DNA of 64,000 nt from Monosporascus cannonballus (taxonomy: Eukaryota; Ascomycota; Sordariomycetes; Xylariales). The stretch covers positions 1 through 64,000 of the forward strand of contig QJNS01000200.1 in NCBI GenBank assembly GCA_004154925.1, in the 5' to 3' direction. Position 1 is the first letter of the stretch. Each line of letters begins with the position of its first letter. The translations under genes were made by a program, and so were the position numbers. A model generated the notes under the pieces. It was not told the origin of the DNA. It saw only the letters and a list, made by a program, of their open reading frames with translations, and ran no database searches. This document shows positions 34,700 to 48,361 of this stretch, piece by piece.

Positions 34700-37600
34700 C
34701 GTTAAACTTTGAGCAACATCGCCGACGTTATATTTACCAGCAAACAGCCCGAAAAACCTATTTACCAAATCCTTGATAATCCGGATATTAGAATAAAATC
34801 TAAAAAAGAATAATTTTGGTTTTTTTTTCGAAAAAGCTTTTTAATATCTGGATATTATAAACGAACATATTATCCAGCTTGAAAAGGATAATAATAATTT
34901 CACGACGTTCTTTTAAGCCGCTTATAAAAAACTTAAGAAAAAAAAGAGTTCTCAAAATCGGGAAACCCATTTAAATAAATTAAACTATTTAGCTAAATAT
35001 TATTAAAAAATGAAAAAAGGTTCTTAAGTTTTTCAAACCATAACTTTTTAATAGAATCTTAACCAAATTATAACTATTTTTAACTTAATGCTAAATATAT
35101 TTCGGGTATTCTTTTATTCGACTTATTACGCTTACTATACGAATTAAATTCGTAATTAAACGATTTATCAAAAATACAGTTATTTGGTTTAAGCCTATTA
35201 TAAAGAAATACGTTATTTCACTAATTAAAAATAGAAAGCTAAAAATAATGCAAATTTATAATAATTATAAGTAATTCGAATAAATATTAACGGGAATTTT
35301 CGAAATAATAAACGAAAAAATAAAAGCCGAAATACAAATTTAATAATTAAAATACAAAAGATTAATATCTAATTACGGCAGTATATTAATTTAATTAGCC
35401 GCTAATTTAAATTGGAGGTAAAGAATATTAATAACTAAATTTTTCGACGGCTTAATAATGTACAAAAACTTTTTAAATTTAATCGGCCTAATTATTTATC
35501 GGATTATATCGTTATAGCAGTTAAAATTGGCGATCGATAATATATATAGCGTATTAAGGATATCAAAAGAAAAAATAATAATAAATCTCGATATACGGTT
35601 AATATCAACGTTTTTTTAACATAATAACATTTTTTACGGCATAAAATCAGGATTTACAGAATTAAAGATTATTTATAAGCTGGATTAAAGCTAAATTAAA
35701 TGTTATAATTGCAAAAATTCAGATATAAAATAACGTAATATAAGATAATTAAGAAATCTCATTGAAATAATTAGAAACTTATATCTAAAGGATAATCTAA
35801 AGAAAATCAAAAAACGAAAACAAATTTATCAATATAATTTAACCTAAGCATATGGTAGGTTTTTTATAATAGAAAATCTAATAAAGAATATAAAAAACGA
35901 GAAACTTTGCTTAATATCGCGAATATAATAAAAATTATTATAAAAATAATTACGTAAATATTAGGATTAGATAAAAAAAGCTTATCTCGAAACCCCCAAT
36001 TAATATATCAAAATATATGCTATATATTGTCGACCACGAAAATATCTCGATTCCGAAAAATAAAAACAATATATTTACGGACAAATTACCTATATATATT
36101 ATGAAGGATTCGACTTTTTAAACCGTACCGAAAATAATAAAAATAATAAATAATAATATCGATTCTTTTAATTTATAACCTTAAAAATATTTAATAATTA
36201 GTTAAAATAAGCAGTTAATTCAGAAAAATAATATCCGTAAAAGCTTCATTTTTGGTATTATTAATAATATAATTATTAAACGGAAAAACAGTTATTTTAG
36301 CATATAATAGAAGAATATTATTTAAATATTGTTATTAACTTTTATTTTTAATTAATATTTATTATAAATCTGTACGAAAAACCGTTATTAAAAAAAGAAT
36401 ACGTTAATTTATAAGCGAATTTTAAAACGATAATTAAGATAATACATAATAAGATATAATTAAAAACATAAAGAAAATACTTTATTTAGTAAAAACAGAA
36501 ATTATAAAAATATTACAAATAATTAATATAATTCGAAAAAAGATTCGTCGATAATAATGATAAATAAATATAACTTAACGTATTAAATATAAAAATATAA
36601 ATAAAGTTCGATAAATTTTAATAGGAATTAAAAAAAGATCGCTTATAAAAAATTGCAAAACAATAAAATCTAAAGAAGTTAAAGGGAATTTTTACGAAAG
36701 GCTTTAAATGCGAGAATAAAAACCGTTAATAATATTATTATTTTAGATATATAAATTAGAACGTACTGGTATATCGCAATAATAAATTGCTGAACTTTAA
36801 ATAGAAATTACATTATATTAAATATAATTAATAAGTTTATATTATTATAAAAATATAAATTAAGACTTTATATAATAACAAATTCTAAAAGTTAAAAATC
36901 CGTTTACGGTAACGGGAAAATCATATATAAAATTAATTATTTCAAAATAATTATTTAAAAACGATATTAAATAATTAATTTCGATACCATTTTATTCGGA
37001 AATTACGATATAATTTTAAGAGTATTATGAATATACTAGTACGAAATCTTAATTAATAAAAGGATTAGTTAAATAAAGTTTATCTTATACCTTATTAATA
37101 AATAAATAAAAATTAGGATCTTAATATTCGATCGAAAATAATAACGAATATAAGTATAAAAATATAACAAAAACTTTATTACATATAAGGACAAAGTATT
37201 AAAAAAATAATCATTAAAGAATATGACATATTATTATTATTATAAAAATAACATTAAAAAAATTAAATACCGATTTAAAATAATAACGTTAAAAGTAAGA
37301 AAATCGAATTAATATATTATTATAATATTACAAATACTAATAGCTTTTTAAAAAAGAGGCTAATATAAATTTATTAAAATATAACAAATAAAATTATAAA
37401 ATAATTCTTAAAAAAGGATTTTCGACAACTTTTACCTTATTTATAACCTTAATAAAAATAGATTACGTATTTTAAAAAAAATACCTAGAAAATCGATTAC
37501 ACAAAAATAAATCCGATTTTCGAAATTTTTAATAAAATACTTTATATTTTTTATATTATCAAAAAGAAGAATTATAATTTAAAATTAATTATCGACAACG

Positions 37601-39007
37601 AAAAGATATTACTGTTAAGAATTGAATGTTATTACGCCTAATTACAGAAATAAAAAACAGATTTTACGAAATTAAATAATTTATATTATTAAATTTTAAA
37701 AATAAATATAACTTAATTAAAACTAAAAAAACTACGAATAAAAATGGCCTTTAAAATAGAATACGAATTATTTAATTATATTAATAAAAGTTACGAACGT
37801 ATTAATAAACCTTTTAACGAATAATTAATTATATATTATGAAAATACTCCGATACTTTCGTCGTTTATTATTTTAATAATATTTTTATTTTTTAAAATCC
37901 GAAAAGTATATGTAAAATATGTTTATTTAATGTTTTAAACTTTATAAAATATCAGGTTATTTATTAACGTAAAGAAATCGATTTTACGTATAAATAATAA
38001 AATATTTTAAAATATATTTTAAGATAATCGTAATAATTACAAAATAGCAAACGTTGATTATCATTAAGGAAATATATGTATTTTTTAAATTTATGAATTA
38101 TTACAAGACATTTATTCCAAATTTTAATAAAATAATTATACCTTTAATAAATTTACGAAAGAAACATTTAAATAAATATCCAAAACAGAAAGATTTTTTA
38201 AAATATTAAAGGTACGATAATTAACAAATTAATATTAATTATATATGATTTAAACCGCCTCGTTAAATTAAAAACCGATATTTCAGATTACGCGTTAAAC
38301 GTAATAACGAAAGAAAGAAATAATTAAAGCAAATTACACCGTATTATATTTTTTATATAAATTTAAAAAACCGAACTTAATTACGGTATTTTAAATAAAA
38401 GATTTATGGCTATTATTATTGTATTCCGAAAATTTAAATATTTCTTAAAGGAAAACTTATAACAAATTAAAGTTTATATAAATTATTAAAATTTTATCCG
38501 ATTTATTACGATCAAAAACTTTACTAAACGATAATTTCGTTATACTAAAAAATTAACAAATTTCGATTTCGTTATTATCTATTAAAAAAATCAAAAAATA
38601 ATAAAACAAATATTTTAAGTAAATAATTAAACTTGGAAAACGTATTAATTAAAATTAGCTAGGTACTTTTCGATATTATTATATAAAGATATTTACGTCC
38701 GTAATAAATTGCGACAATTCGAGCAATACCTTTTAATATGTATTAAAAAATCCAGTAATATAACGACGGTTTTCTAGAAAATCAAAATACGGAAAAAATA
38801 TAAATTCTAGAAAAATATTAAAAGGTTTTAGTACGAAATATATGCGAATATTAATTATACGGATATCTAAGAATCTATAAAACCTTGAAATGGCTTTAAC
38901 TTATCTATTCTTTTTTTACAATAAAATTAACGATATAAAATTTCTATAATAATATAATATTTATTTTAAAACAAAATCTTAATAATATAAACTATATAAA
39001 AAACTAT
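34700..39007 (+). pseudogene. degenerate gag and pol of element B (first part)
   Basis: The gag start at about 34707 matches element A. RT lies at about 37690-38000 with the YLDD box mutated to YFNNIFIF. RNase H lies at about 38290-38620 (MAIIIVFRKFKYFLKENL). Numerous stops. The pol frame is cut at 39012 by element D and resumes at 46267. Confidence 0.7.
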
Positions 39008-39012
39008 AATTA

Positions 39013-39441
39013 TGTTACGTTCAGAAGGGACTCCACTAGGCCCAAAGGAAGCCCAGGAAGTTGGAGACGCTCGGGATCTCCACTTTCCATCGGATAAATC
39101 TCGGGTCTTTGTCAATTTCCAAAGACACCAGGAGATTCGTGGACGATAAATATCATGGTTTTTCGAAATCCCCAAAAACCATGAAAAATATGAAAAATAA
39201 AAAGGATATATAAGGTTTGGGTTTTTTATGTAAATAATTACTTACTTAATTTTTCGTTCCTTAGTTATTAATTTAAGCTTTTAATTAAAAGTAATTATAT
39301 CGTTTTTTGATTAAAAAAAAATACCTTAAAATTTTTTAACGAATATATTAAATTATTTTTTGCCTTATTATTACTTGCAAATTAAAATCTTTTTCGGATA
39401 TTGCTTATACCTCCAGGTAAATATATAATAGGTTCGTTATA
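39013..39441 (+). repeat. D 5' LTR
   Basis: Begins TGTTACGTTCAG, ends GTTCGTTATA. TATATAAG at 39207-39214 is a likely promoter. The first 170 bp are GC-normal with two inverted repeats (39105-39126; 39154-39183). The remainder is strongly AT-shifted. Confidence 0.9.
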
Positions 39442-39549
39442 TTTTAATAACTTTTTAATTAATAATGAACGGATAATTTACTGCCTAATTAAAGTATAAG
39501 TTCTCTTAAACTTAATATAAACGATAATATAAGATAATATTCAGAAAAT

Positions 39550-40860
39550 AAATAATATATACGATTTCCGTTATTAGCTAAAGAAATGTTATTAATAAAA
39601 TTTAACGATTTACCCCTTATTAAAGAAATTTTCCAGCTAATTAATAATATAGTACCCCTTATTATTCGATTTTAAAAAGGCCCGTTATTTTTATAACTTA
39701 AATAATAACTTACCCCGGCCCTTAAGGATACCATTAAAGTTTAAGGAAAGAAATCGGAAAAAGAAACGGCTAAGGAAAAAATTAAAGAAAAATATGGGGC
39801 CGAAAATTAGAAAAAAGAACTTACTGCAAAAGAGAAATTAAGTGCCCTAACAATAGAAGTCCGAACCCTGAAAAAAAAAATATTCGGTTTACAAAAGGAA
39901 AGAAATTAGTTTTTTTTCAATTTGGTTTTTCCAAAGGGCGAAACCAAAGGGCCGGCTACCGACCCCTTTCGCTGGACCTAAGGCGAACGTAAGAAAAAGC
40001 CTCGACCCTGTTATTGTTCGGCGTAATTCGGATACGGGAAAAAGTTATTTTACCCCTTGGTTATTATGGAATGCCAAACGTTAAGGGTTATAAGTTAATT
40101 CCCCTTAAGCTTTACGACGGATTAAAAGACCTTAATGGATTTTTAATTTAAATAAGGCTTTACCTTAAGTTTTATAAGAATTTTTTGCCGGAAAAATATT
40201 AAAAAATAATGGCCATCTTTTAACTGTTAATTGGACGAATTCGCCAATAATTCGAACCTATCTTAACGGATTACCTTAAGAAATACCCAGAAAAATCTTC
40301 GGACTTTATTAATTACATTTTTAGCAATTACGAAAACTTTAAAAAAAAAATGCGCGTTTTATTCGGCAATCCCGATAAGGAATAAAACGTTATTAAGCAG
40401 TTTTATTTTTTTTACCAGATTAAATTAATATCCAAATATACGATAAAATTAACCGCTTAGCCGCCATTTCGAATTTACCAGAAAACGTATTATTTTATTT
40501 TTATTATAATGGCTTAAAGCTTTAAGTTAAAAATAAATTATATATAGAACTTAAAATTGGATCTTTTGCAAAATATATAAACAAGGTTATTATTGCCGAC
40601 TGACGAACCTTTAATCGGTATTTCGAGAAAAAAAGGACCGACAAACGAAGTAACGATAAAAACTCCAGCAGCCGAACCAAAAAGGATAAGGGCAAGCTTC
40701 AAAAGGAAACGAATTCCGCTTCGAAAAAACCTAAGAAAAATAAGTTTAAAGTAAAATATTTTAATTATAGTAAAAAGGGGCATTTCAAAAGCAAATATCG
40801 CTCCCCCGCTAAAAGGAATTCCAAAAAGGGAAGAATTCCTTAACCCTAAAAAAAAGCCAA
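39550..40860 (+). pseudogene. degenerate gag of element D
   Basis: The capsid-like frame is broken by stops. The CCHC zinc knuckle survives as YFNYSKKGHFKSKYRS at about 40755-40803, with its cysteines turned to Tyr, as expected from C-to-T / G-to-A mutation of TGC/TGT codons. Confidence 0.7.
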
Positions 40861-41899
40861 AATAGCTAAATAAAAAACCGACAGTAAGGCAAAAAAAAAA
40901 AAAAGAAAAAAATTAACTTAATTTCCTTTTAGCCAGAATTTATTATTATTATAATTACTTAAATCCAGAACGATAACCCAAAGTACGAAAATTATTTTAT
41001 TTGCCAGAATTTTAAGGTTAAAACCTGCAAATACCATCCCGGATAAATGGCTTTTAGGATAACTATAAAGCTAAAATATTAATATTATTTTAATTCCCAA
41101 AAGTATAAGATGCATATAAAGAACGGTTAATTTCGACCAAATATTAATAGCTACGGATAATTATCCCTAAAACTTTGTAAGTTCCCAAAATGCATTATTT
41201 ACAAAAAAATATTATCGGTAAACCCTTATAACTTATTACATTTTACTACTTATTACTAAAACGATTATTTTATTTATTTTAAAACTAAAAAAAATAATAA
41301 TTTTTGGCCCGGATAAAATAATAAGATATTTACCGAACCAAACGATAAATGCCGATATATTAAAATTCCCCGATGGCCAGAATATCTTAGGTTTTGTTAC
41401 TTATATCCCGAATTAAAATAAAATTAAAAAGCTATATCGTAAGGATACCTATGTTATTCCCCGATATTTTGCATCTAATATAAGCTCTTAAATATAGGAA
41501 TACCTTTTTCGGAAATTTACTTTTTTAATCCCATAATTCGGGAAATACGGAATAAAAAGGTAAGCTAGGAAAAAAACCAGATTTTGAAGCCCCAATGTAA
41601 GTACGGCAAGAAAACATAGTTCCGGTATAAAAACGACCAGTATACCAAATATGCTGTTAAAAAAATTCGCAAATGGAAGCTCGCTTAAGTCGGAAATTAT
41701 CAAAAATCAAAAAATTATAAAGGCTTTCGAAAGTAAAATATCGAAAAGCCCTAATCGATAAAACCTTATACGAAATAACGAAAAAATACGTAATTAAATT
41801 AAAATCCCTTTTCGATATAAAGGCAAAATACTTAAGGCCATAATTAATTCCGGAATAAAAAATAATTTTATTTCCTCCGTAATAACGGAAAAACATTAG

Positions 41900-44800
41900 A
41901 TTTCCTGGAAATACAAATTAAAATTTTATAAATTGCGTACGGTAAACAGCAATTTATTTACTTACGAAAACAAATAAGTTCTTCGAAAAACGGAAAAATT
42001 CCTAATATAAATTTAAGGATATTAAAAATACGTTTTATTAGATATCGTTAACATCTCCGGATACGATATTATCTTAGGAATACTTTAATTTTATTTTAAC
42101 AATTTACGGATTAATTAGAAAAAGTAAATACTTTCCTAAGACGAAATATTAAATAAAAATAATCGAGAAATTTGCTATGTTATTAAGGAAATACGGGTTT
42201 TTAATCAGATTTTTACGGTACCTCCGGAATATTAAAAATTTAAAAAATTATTTAAGGATAAAAAAAATTACGAATTACCGTTATACGGTTAATAGGATTA
42301 CCGGATACCTATTAAAAAAGGGCATTATCCTAAATTTTATAAAATTTATCACATAAATCCAGAAAAGTTAAAAGCTTTATGGAAAAGTATATAACTAAAT
42401 TTAAAAAAAAATATATTTAACCTTTTAATTCCCCTGTTAAATATTTAGTTTTTATGGTACCAAAAATTAAGGATAGCAAATAAAGGATTAATAAGGACGG
42501 AAACCTTATTTACCGAAAAATAATCGACTATAAATAATTAAATAATATTACGATTAAAAACGGATATCTTTTAATTCTTATAAATACCTTAAAGAAAAAT
42601 ACTAATAAAGCCAAATAATTTACGGCGCTTAATTTTCGCGATAATTATTACCGTATTAAAATAACTAAAAAAAAATAAAAAACGGCATTTAGGACAATAT
42701 ATGGATTTTACGAATATAAAGTAATACCTATAAAATTTATTAACGTTTCCGCTAGTTTCCAAAATTTGGTAATAATTACCTTCCGACAATTCTTGGATAA
42801 ATTCGTATTTGTCTATCTCGACGATATCCTCATTTATTCCGAAACTTTAAAAAAACATAAAAAACATATTATTCAAATATTCAAAACTTTGGACGAAATT
42901 AATATTCGAATTAACCCTATTAAAAACATATGGCATACCCAGAAATTGGATTTTTTGGGATTTATTTTTATACCAGGACAAATTCAAATTTAACGCTCCA
43001 AGTTAAAAGCAATTAAAAATTAACCCATCTTTAATAAGGCAACTATTATAAATATCCGATAAATCTTAAGATTTACGGATTACGTACGCAGCTTAATTAA
43101 GGGATATAAAAATATAATTAGGTTTTTAACGAAACTTATTATTAAGGAATACGTTAAAAAAGAATTCGAACTTTTAAAAAAAACAAAAAAAATGTTCCGG
43201 GAATTAAAAAAAATAATTACCAGCGGATTTATCGTAAAGATGCCAAATCCAAATAAAACGAAATAATTAAAAACAAATATTTTAAAGTATGCCCTGGACG
43301 CAATTTTAAAATAACAAAAAAATAACAGCAAATAATACCTAATAGCATATTATTTTAAAATATTCCGAAATATAAAACTTAAATACCAGATTTACGACAA
43401 AAAGTTATTAACAATTATTAATACTTTTAAGGAATAAAAACTTTTTTTAATAAAATAAAAAAACCTTTCGATATTTACTTTAATTATAAAAATCTTATGC
43501 AATTTATAAAAGCCCAAAAACTAAATAAACGATATAAAAGATAATAAATTTTTCTATCCAGATTTAATTTCAAAATATATTATATTAAAAAAAAGAAAAA
43601 CATCCAAATAAATATTTTTAATCGTAAAAGAAATTACGATTCCAAAATTCCCAAAAAAAACATATAAATATTATAATATAATAAGGATAAAATTATATAT
43701 CTGTATAAGATAATAAAAAAACTAATTACCGAATTTTTAATATGGTTCCGGAATTTTTACGATATAAAAAAACAAAAGGAAATCCAGTAATTAAAAGGAT
43801 AACTTAAAGATTAACTATTATATTATAACAAAATTTATATTCCTAAGGATTAATAAAAATAATTCGTAAAGGAATTCTATAAGGACCTATTATATAAATA
43901 TTAAGGAATTTTTAAAACTACCCGACGGCTGCAAGAAAAATACAATTTCCTTAATTTACGCCGTATAATCAAAATAATTATCAAAAATTATAACGTTTAT
44001 AATAAAGCTAAGGCAATATGTTATAAGCCTTACGGGCTACTATAATTTATTAATATTCCGGACAAAATATGGAATATTATAATTTGGGATTTTATTATTA
44101 GTTTATTTTTATTTAAAAACCCAGTTACTGGAATTAAATATAACGGAATATGGATAATTATTAACAGATTTATTAAATATAAATATTTTTTACCTTTTAA
44201 AAGAAATATAATGGCAGAACAATTAATTTACGCCTTTATTAAATAATACCTTAATAAGCATAAGATATTTAAAAAAATCGTTTTAAACCAAAATACGTTA
44301 TTTACTTTAAAATTCGGTATTAGCTTTTTTAAATAAATTAATATTAAATTTAAGTTTTCGATAACGTATTATCCTTAAATAAATAGCCAAACCGAAAAAT
44401 TAAATTAAATTCTAAAACAATATTTGCGAAATTACGTTAATTATTAATAAAATAATTAAGTAAAACTTTTATTATTAGTACAAATCGTTTATAACATATT
44501 AATTAATAAAAATATAAGCGTATTTCTTTATATAATTATATACGGACATAATATAAAAATAAAACGACCTAAATAACCGTTTAATAAAGTACCAAAAATT
44601 ATTACGATTACCCCAAAAGCAAAAATATTAACCATAAAAATTAAAACGATCTAAGCCCATTTTCAGAATAAATTGCGATTTTTTTAACGACGGATAACCC
44701 AATATTATAATAAGAAAAAAATTAAGGGATTAATTTTAACGAAAGGAAATAAGGTTTACCTATTACGCCAGAAATAAAACGTAATTTCGAATATTTTATA

Positions 44801-45180
44801 AATTAAAACAAAAAAACTTAACGATAAACTTAATTTCAAAAAATTTAAACCGTTCAAAATTAACGAAATTATTTCCAAAACCAATTATAAATTATTATTA
44901 CTTAAAAATATAAAAATACATCCTGTTTTCCACATTTTTTTACTTAAACCAATATTTAAAAACGCCCCGTTAAAAACAAACTTAAAATTTGAAAAAAACT
45001 TTGACGAATATAAAATTAAACGAATACTGGATTCCAAAATGGTCAAAAATAAAATCTAGTACTTAATTAAATAGGAAAAATACTTATATAAAGAAAATAC
45101 GTAAAAATTATTTAATTATTTAACGAATACGATGGACCTGGTTAAGACGTTTTATTGCCAAAATCCTAACCGACCGTTTT
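41900..45180 (+). pseudogene. degenerate pol of element D
   Basis: The protease-like piece at about 42030-42130 reads ISGYDIILGI. RT lies at 42430-43010 with the YLDD box preserved (VFVYLDDILIYSETLKKHKK) in an open stretch at 42766-42993. RNase H is at about 43250-43360 (LKYALDAILK), the integrase HHCC region at about 43870-44060 (FKTTRRLQEKYNFLNLRR) and the chromodomain at about 45000-45170 (IKRILDSKMVKNKI). Frame-broken throughout. Confidence 0.8.
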
Positions 45181-45830
45181 TAATACGGCCAAAGTTGCAA
45201 GCGATAACGGTCCCCTATTTAAATTAACCTTTACGGCGTTCCAATCGAAAAAAATAAATGCCTCCATTAACGCATTTAGCTTTAAAACAAATTGTACTTG
45301 CTCCTTTTCTTTACGATCCTTTTTCGCATCCAGTTTTTTTCGCTTTTTCAGTTTATTTATATTTTTAAGCCCCCTTTAAATAAACGACACCTTTTTAAAA
45401 TGTAACTATTTAAATTAACGATTTAACCGAATAATGCGATTAAATAATTTTTAGAACTATTAAATAATTAAACGTTTTTTTCGGTTTATCCGGAATTTTT
45501 CGGCCCGGATATTTTTAAACAATAAAAACGAAATATGGTTCCTATTGCAAAATTAAATATTAACCGCTAAACAATTTTAATAATTTTTTCGACCTTTTAA
45601 TATTTTGCAAAAAAGCTTTTTTTCGAAATAACGCATATACGGCATAATTTCGAAACCAAACTGAAAAATCGACTTAATTAATTCGTAACAACTTTTAATA
45701 AAAAATTTAATACGTTTTCGAAATTTGTCCGACATAATCAAATACAGTGTTATAACGCAAAAAAGGAAAAAAAATTAAAGATTTACTTTTTTTATCTTTG
45801 GGGACAAAGATCCTGGAAAAAAGGGAATAA

Positions 45831-46261
45831 TGTTACGTTCAAAAAGGACTCTACTAGGCCCAAAGGAGGCCTAGGAAATTAGAGACGTTTGGGATCTCCA
45901 CTTTCCATCGGATAAACCTCGGGTCTTTGTCAATTTCCAAAGACATTAGGAAATTCGTAAACGACAAATACCATGGTTTCTCGAGATCCCCAGAAACCAT
46001 AAAAAACATAAAGGATAAAAAGGATATATAAGGTTTGGATCTCCTATATAAATAATCACTTATTTAGTTTTTCGTTCTTTAGTTATTAATTTAAACTTTT
46101 AGCCAAAGGCAATTATACCGTTCTCTAATTAAAAAAGGAATACCTTGAAATCTCCTTAACGAACATATTAAATCATTTTTCGCCCTATTATTATTTGCAA
46201 ATCAAAACCCTTTTCGGATACTGCTTATACCTCCAGGTGGATATATGACAGGTTCGTTACA
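45831..46261 (+). repeat. D 3' LTR
   Basis: 431 bp, less mutated than the 5' copy in its R/U5 part. Ends GACAGGTTCGTTACA. The hairpin arms GTCTTTG/CAAAGAC are kept (45923-45929, 45938-45944). Confidence 0.9.
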
Positions 46262-46266
46262 AATTA

Positions 46267-47950
46267 TTACTATGTATAAAATAACTATAATACTTAATTC
46301 TTACTAATTATAAAACAATTATAACATTAAATTATATTCGATTTTAATATTTATTTCTTATATTATAATAATATTTTGGTAATCGTTAATCGATTTCCGA
46401 AATGTCTTTATTTCTTATTATATTATAAAAATATAAATGCCGAATAAACAGCACATACTTTTTTGTGATATATTTTTAATATATATAAATTGTAAATAAA
46501 ATTTCTTTCAAACAGAAAATCCATATTCGTATTTAAATTTAAATAAGGCCTTATAATATAAATCGGCCTAGATTACAAATTATCTGACAAATTTAAACCT
46601 TAAACTGATAAATAAATAAAATCAATCAATTAAATTTTTAAAACTTACTTATGATAATATATTAATTACAAATAAAATAATTAAGTTAAAAAATTATATA
46701 TTTTTAGCTAACTTATAATATTAATTATTACGAAAACATTAAAATACTACTTATAAATATAAATTTTGGTGTTATTTTAAATATTTACAAAAATACGTAA
46801 TAACGGTTTAATTAATATTATAGTAGTTTTTACGTTAAAATAATTACCATAATTATAATAAAAATGAAAATTAAAATTAAGATTTATATAAAATTAAATA
46901 AATAAATATTATAATTAAAAAAGGTTAAAAAGATTAATTTTCGAAAAGGAGAAAATAGTTTTTTTCGTTACAAAATATATTAAAATGAAACGATCTAATA
47001 CAAAATTCGATTTTAAATATATGAGCTTTTATAACATCGCTAGAAAATCTTAAAAAATAATTATTAATTAAATCCTTTGTTAAAACTTTAATTTTATGTA
47101 TTTTTTTAGGTTTTTTATTTATGGTAATAACGAATACAATCAAACTATATATAGCATAATATAATATGGAAATAAAAAACAAATAAATATATAAAGTGAA
47201 AAAACTTTTCGATATACGAAAACAAAACAGATTTACCTAGTACTTAATTAAATAAAAAAATACCGGAATTTCGAAAATATGTAAAAACTCGTTAAAAACC
47301 TTATTAGCGCCTAATACTTACTGAAAAACCTTTACCAATAATAATAAGTACGTTTTAATTAATAGCCGACTAATTAATAACCGGAATATCGGGCCAGTTA
47401 GCCGTAATCTGCGCTAATGTAATAGCCGTCATAATAATTTCTAATTATTATTATTCCTTTTTTAAATGTTCGAATTTCTTTATAATTTTCGTACCTTTAA
47501 TATCTTAACGAAATATCTGAATACTATGATAATAAAATAACCGCCTTTGTTTTTGTAAACGGTCTAATTTATTGGCAGCCGTTGATAACGCTTTGTAAGC
47601 CTATTTTTTTACGTTTCAAACGGTCCTGCTGGTCTAGAAATTTTTAATATTTAATTTTCGAAAAGCCGAAAATATTACAGGAATAGTCGTAATAAATATA
47701 ACGCGCATATTTTAAAAAAATCCCGAATAACTTTATATTTCCTACTTTGTTTTCATAACGAAAACAAAAAGATATTTTAAAATTAAAACGTTTAATAGGT
47801 TTTAATAAAATAAAAACATTAACGCGTTTATAGGAACGAAAGTTTTTAATGCGATCCAATATAACAAATATAAAAGAAAAGTTGCGTACCGGACTTAATA
47901 AATAAATAATTTAATTTTTAGAAATAAAAATTCTGGAAAACAGGAAATCG
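46267..47950 (+). pseudogene. pol remainder of element B
   Basis: Continuation of B after D. A mutated chromodomain lies at about 47230-47330 (YLVLN*KKYRNFENM-like, * a stop), then AT-rich DNA to the 3' LTR. An 82-codon antisense frame here is a mutational shadow. Confidence 0.6.
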
Positions 47951-48361
47951 TATTATAACTTAACGGTCTTAGTTTCTTTACGGACGATTAGGCCTACGAA
48001 AAAAACAAAACCCGATCGCCGCCAAGATATTACGTAACCAGCTTAAAGATTTTAAGGTACTAAGTATTTTAAGCTCTTTAAGCCGGCAAAAAAGCTTAAA
48101 AAGCTTAACGAGCTTAAGAATTTAATCCGTTTAAACATTTTAAGCTAAAACGAAAATATATACGTTTATTATTTCCATAGTTTAGATAAATTTAGCTTAT
48201 AATACTTATTAATATTAATTGCTTACGACACGACTTTTATATCCTTAATATTAAGAAACGTAATTAAGTTACCTTATTATTATAAAGTCTTACGATACTT
48301 CTGCTAACATAAACTCGTACAACTAAGATTTAATAGTGGGTTAAACCGCCAAGCCATCACA
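47951..48361 (+). repeat. B 3' LTR
   Basis: 411 bp. Begins TATTATAACTTAACGGTC (RIP-changed TGTTATGATC) and ends AAGCCATCACA. The end is better preserved than that of the 5' copy. Confidence 0.85.

Larger units (their letters stand above)
39013..46261 (+). mobile_element. Gypsy chromovirus D, nested in B
   Basis: Complete 7249-bp element. LTRs 39013-39441 and 45831-46261. Perfect 5-bp target duplication AATTA (39008-39012 and 46262-46266). Polypurine tract GGAAAAAAGGGAATAA directly before the 3' LTR. The domain order (gag with zinc knuckle, protease, RT, RNase H, integrase, chromodomain) is that of chromodomain-bearing Metaviridae. About 7.2-kb sister element E lies at 54131-61339. Confidence 0.9.
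34263..48361 (+). mobile_element. Gypsy chromovirus B, interrupted by element D
   Basis: Both LTRs are 411 bp (34263-34673 and 47951-48361). Flanks TTCGT (34258-34262) and TTCGC (48362-48366) form a target duplication differing by one C-to-T change. Without the nested D element (39013-46261 plus its duplicated AATTA) B is about 6.85 kb. The order is LTR, gag, RT, RNase H, (D), integrase region, chromodomain, LTR. All coding frames are destroyed by RIP-type changes. Confidence 0.8.

Noticed and set aside
42589..43331. Antisense hydrophobic frames (Phe/Ile/Tyr-rich) in the AT-rich block
   Set aside because: They are complements of the RIP-mutated retroelement pol; Lys/Asn-rich sense codons read as Phe/Ile on the other strand.
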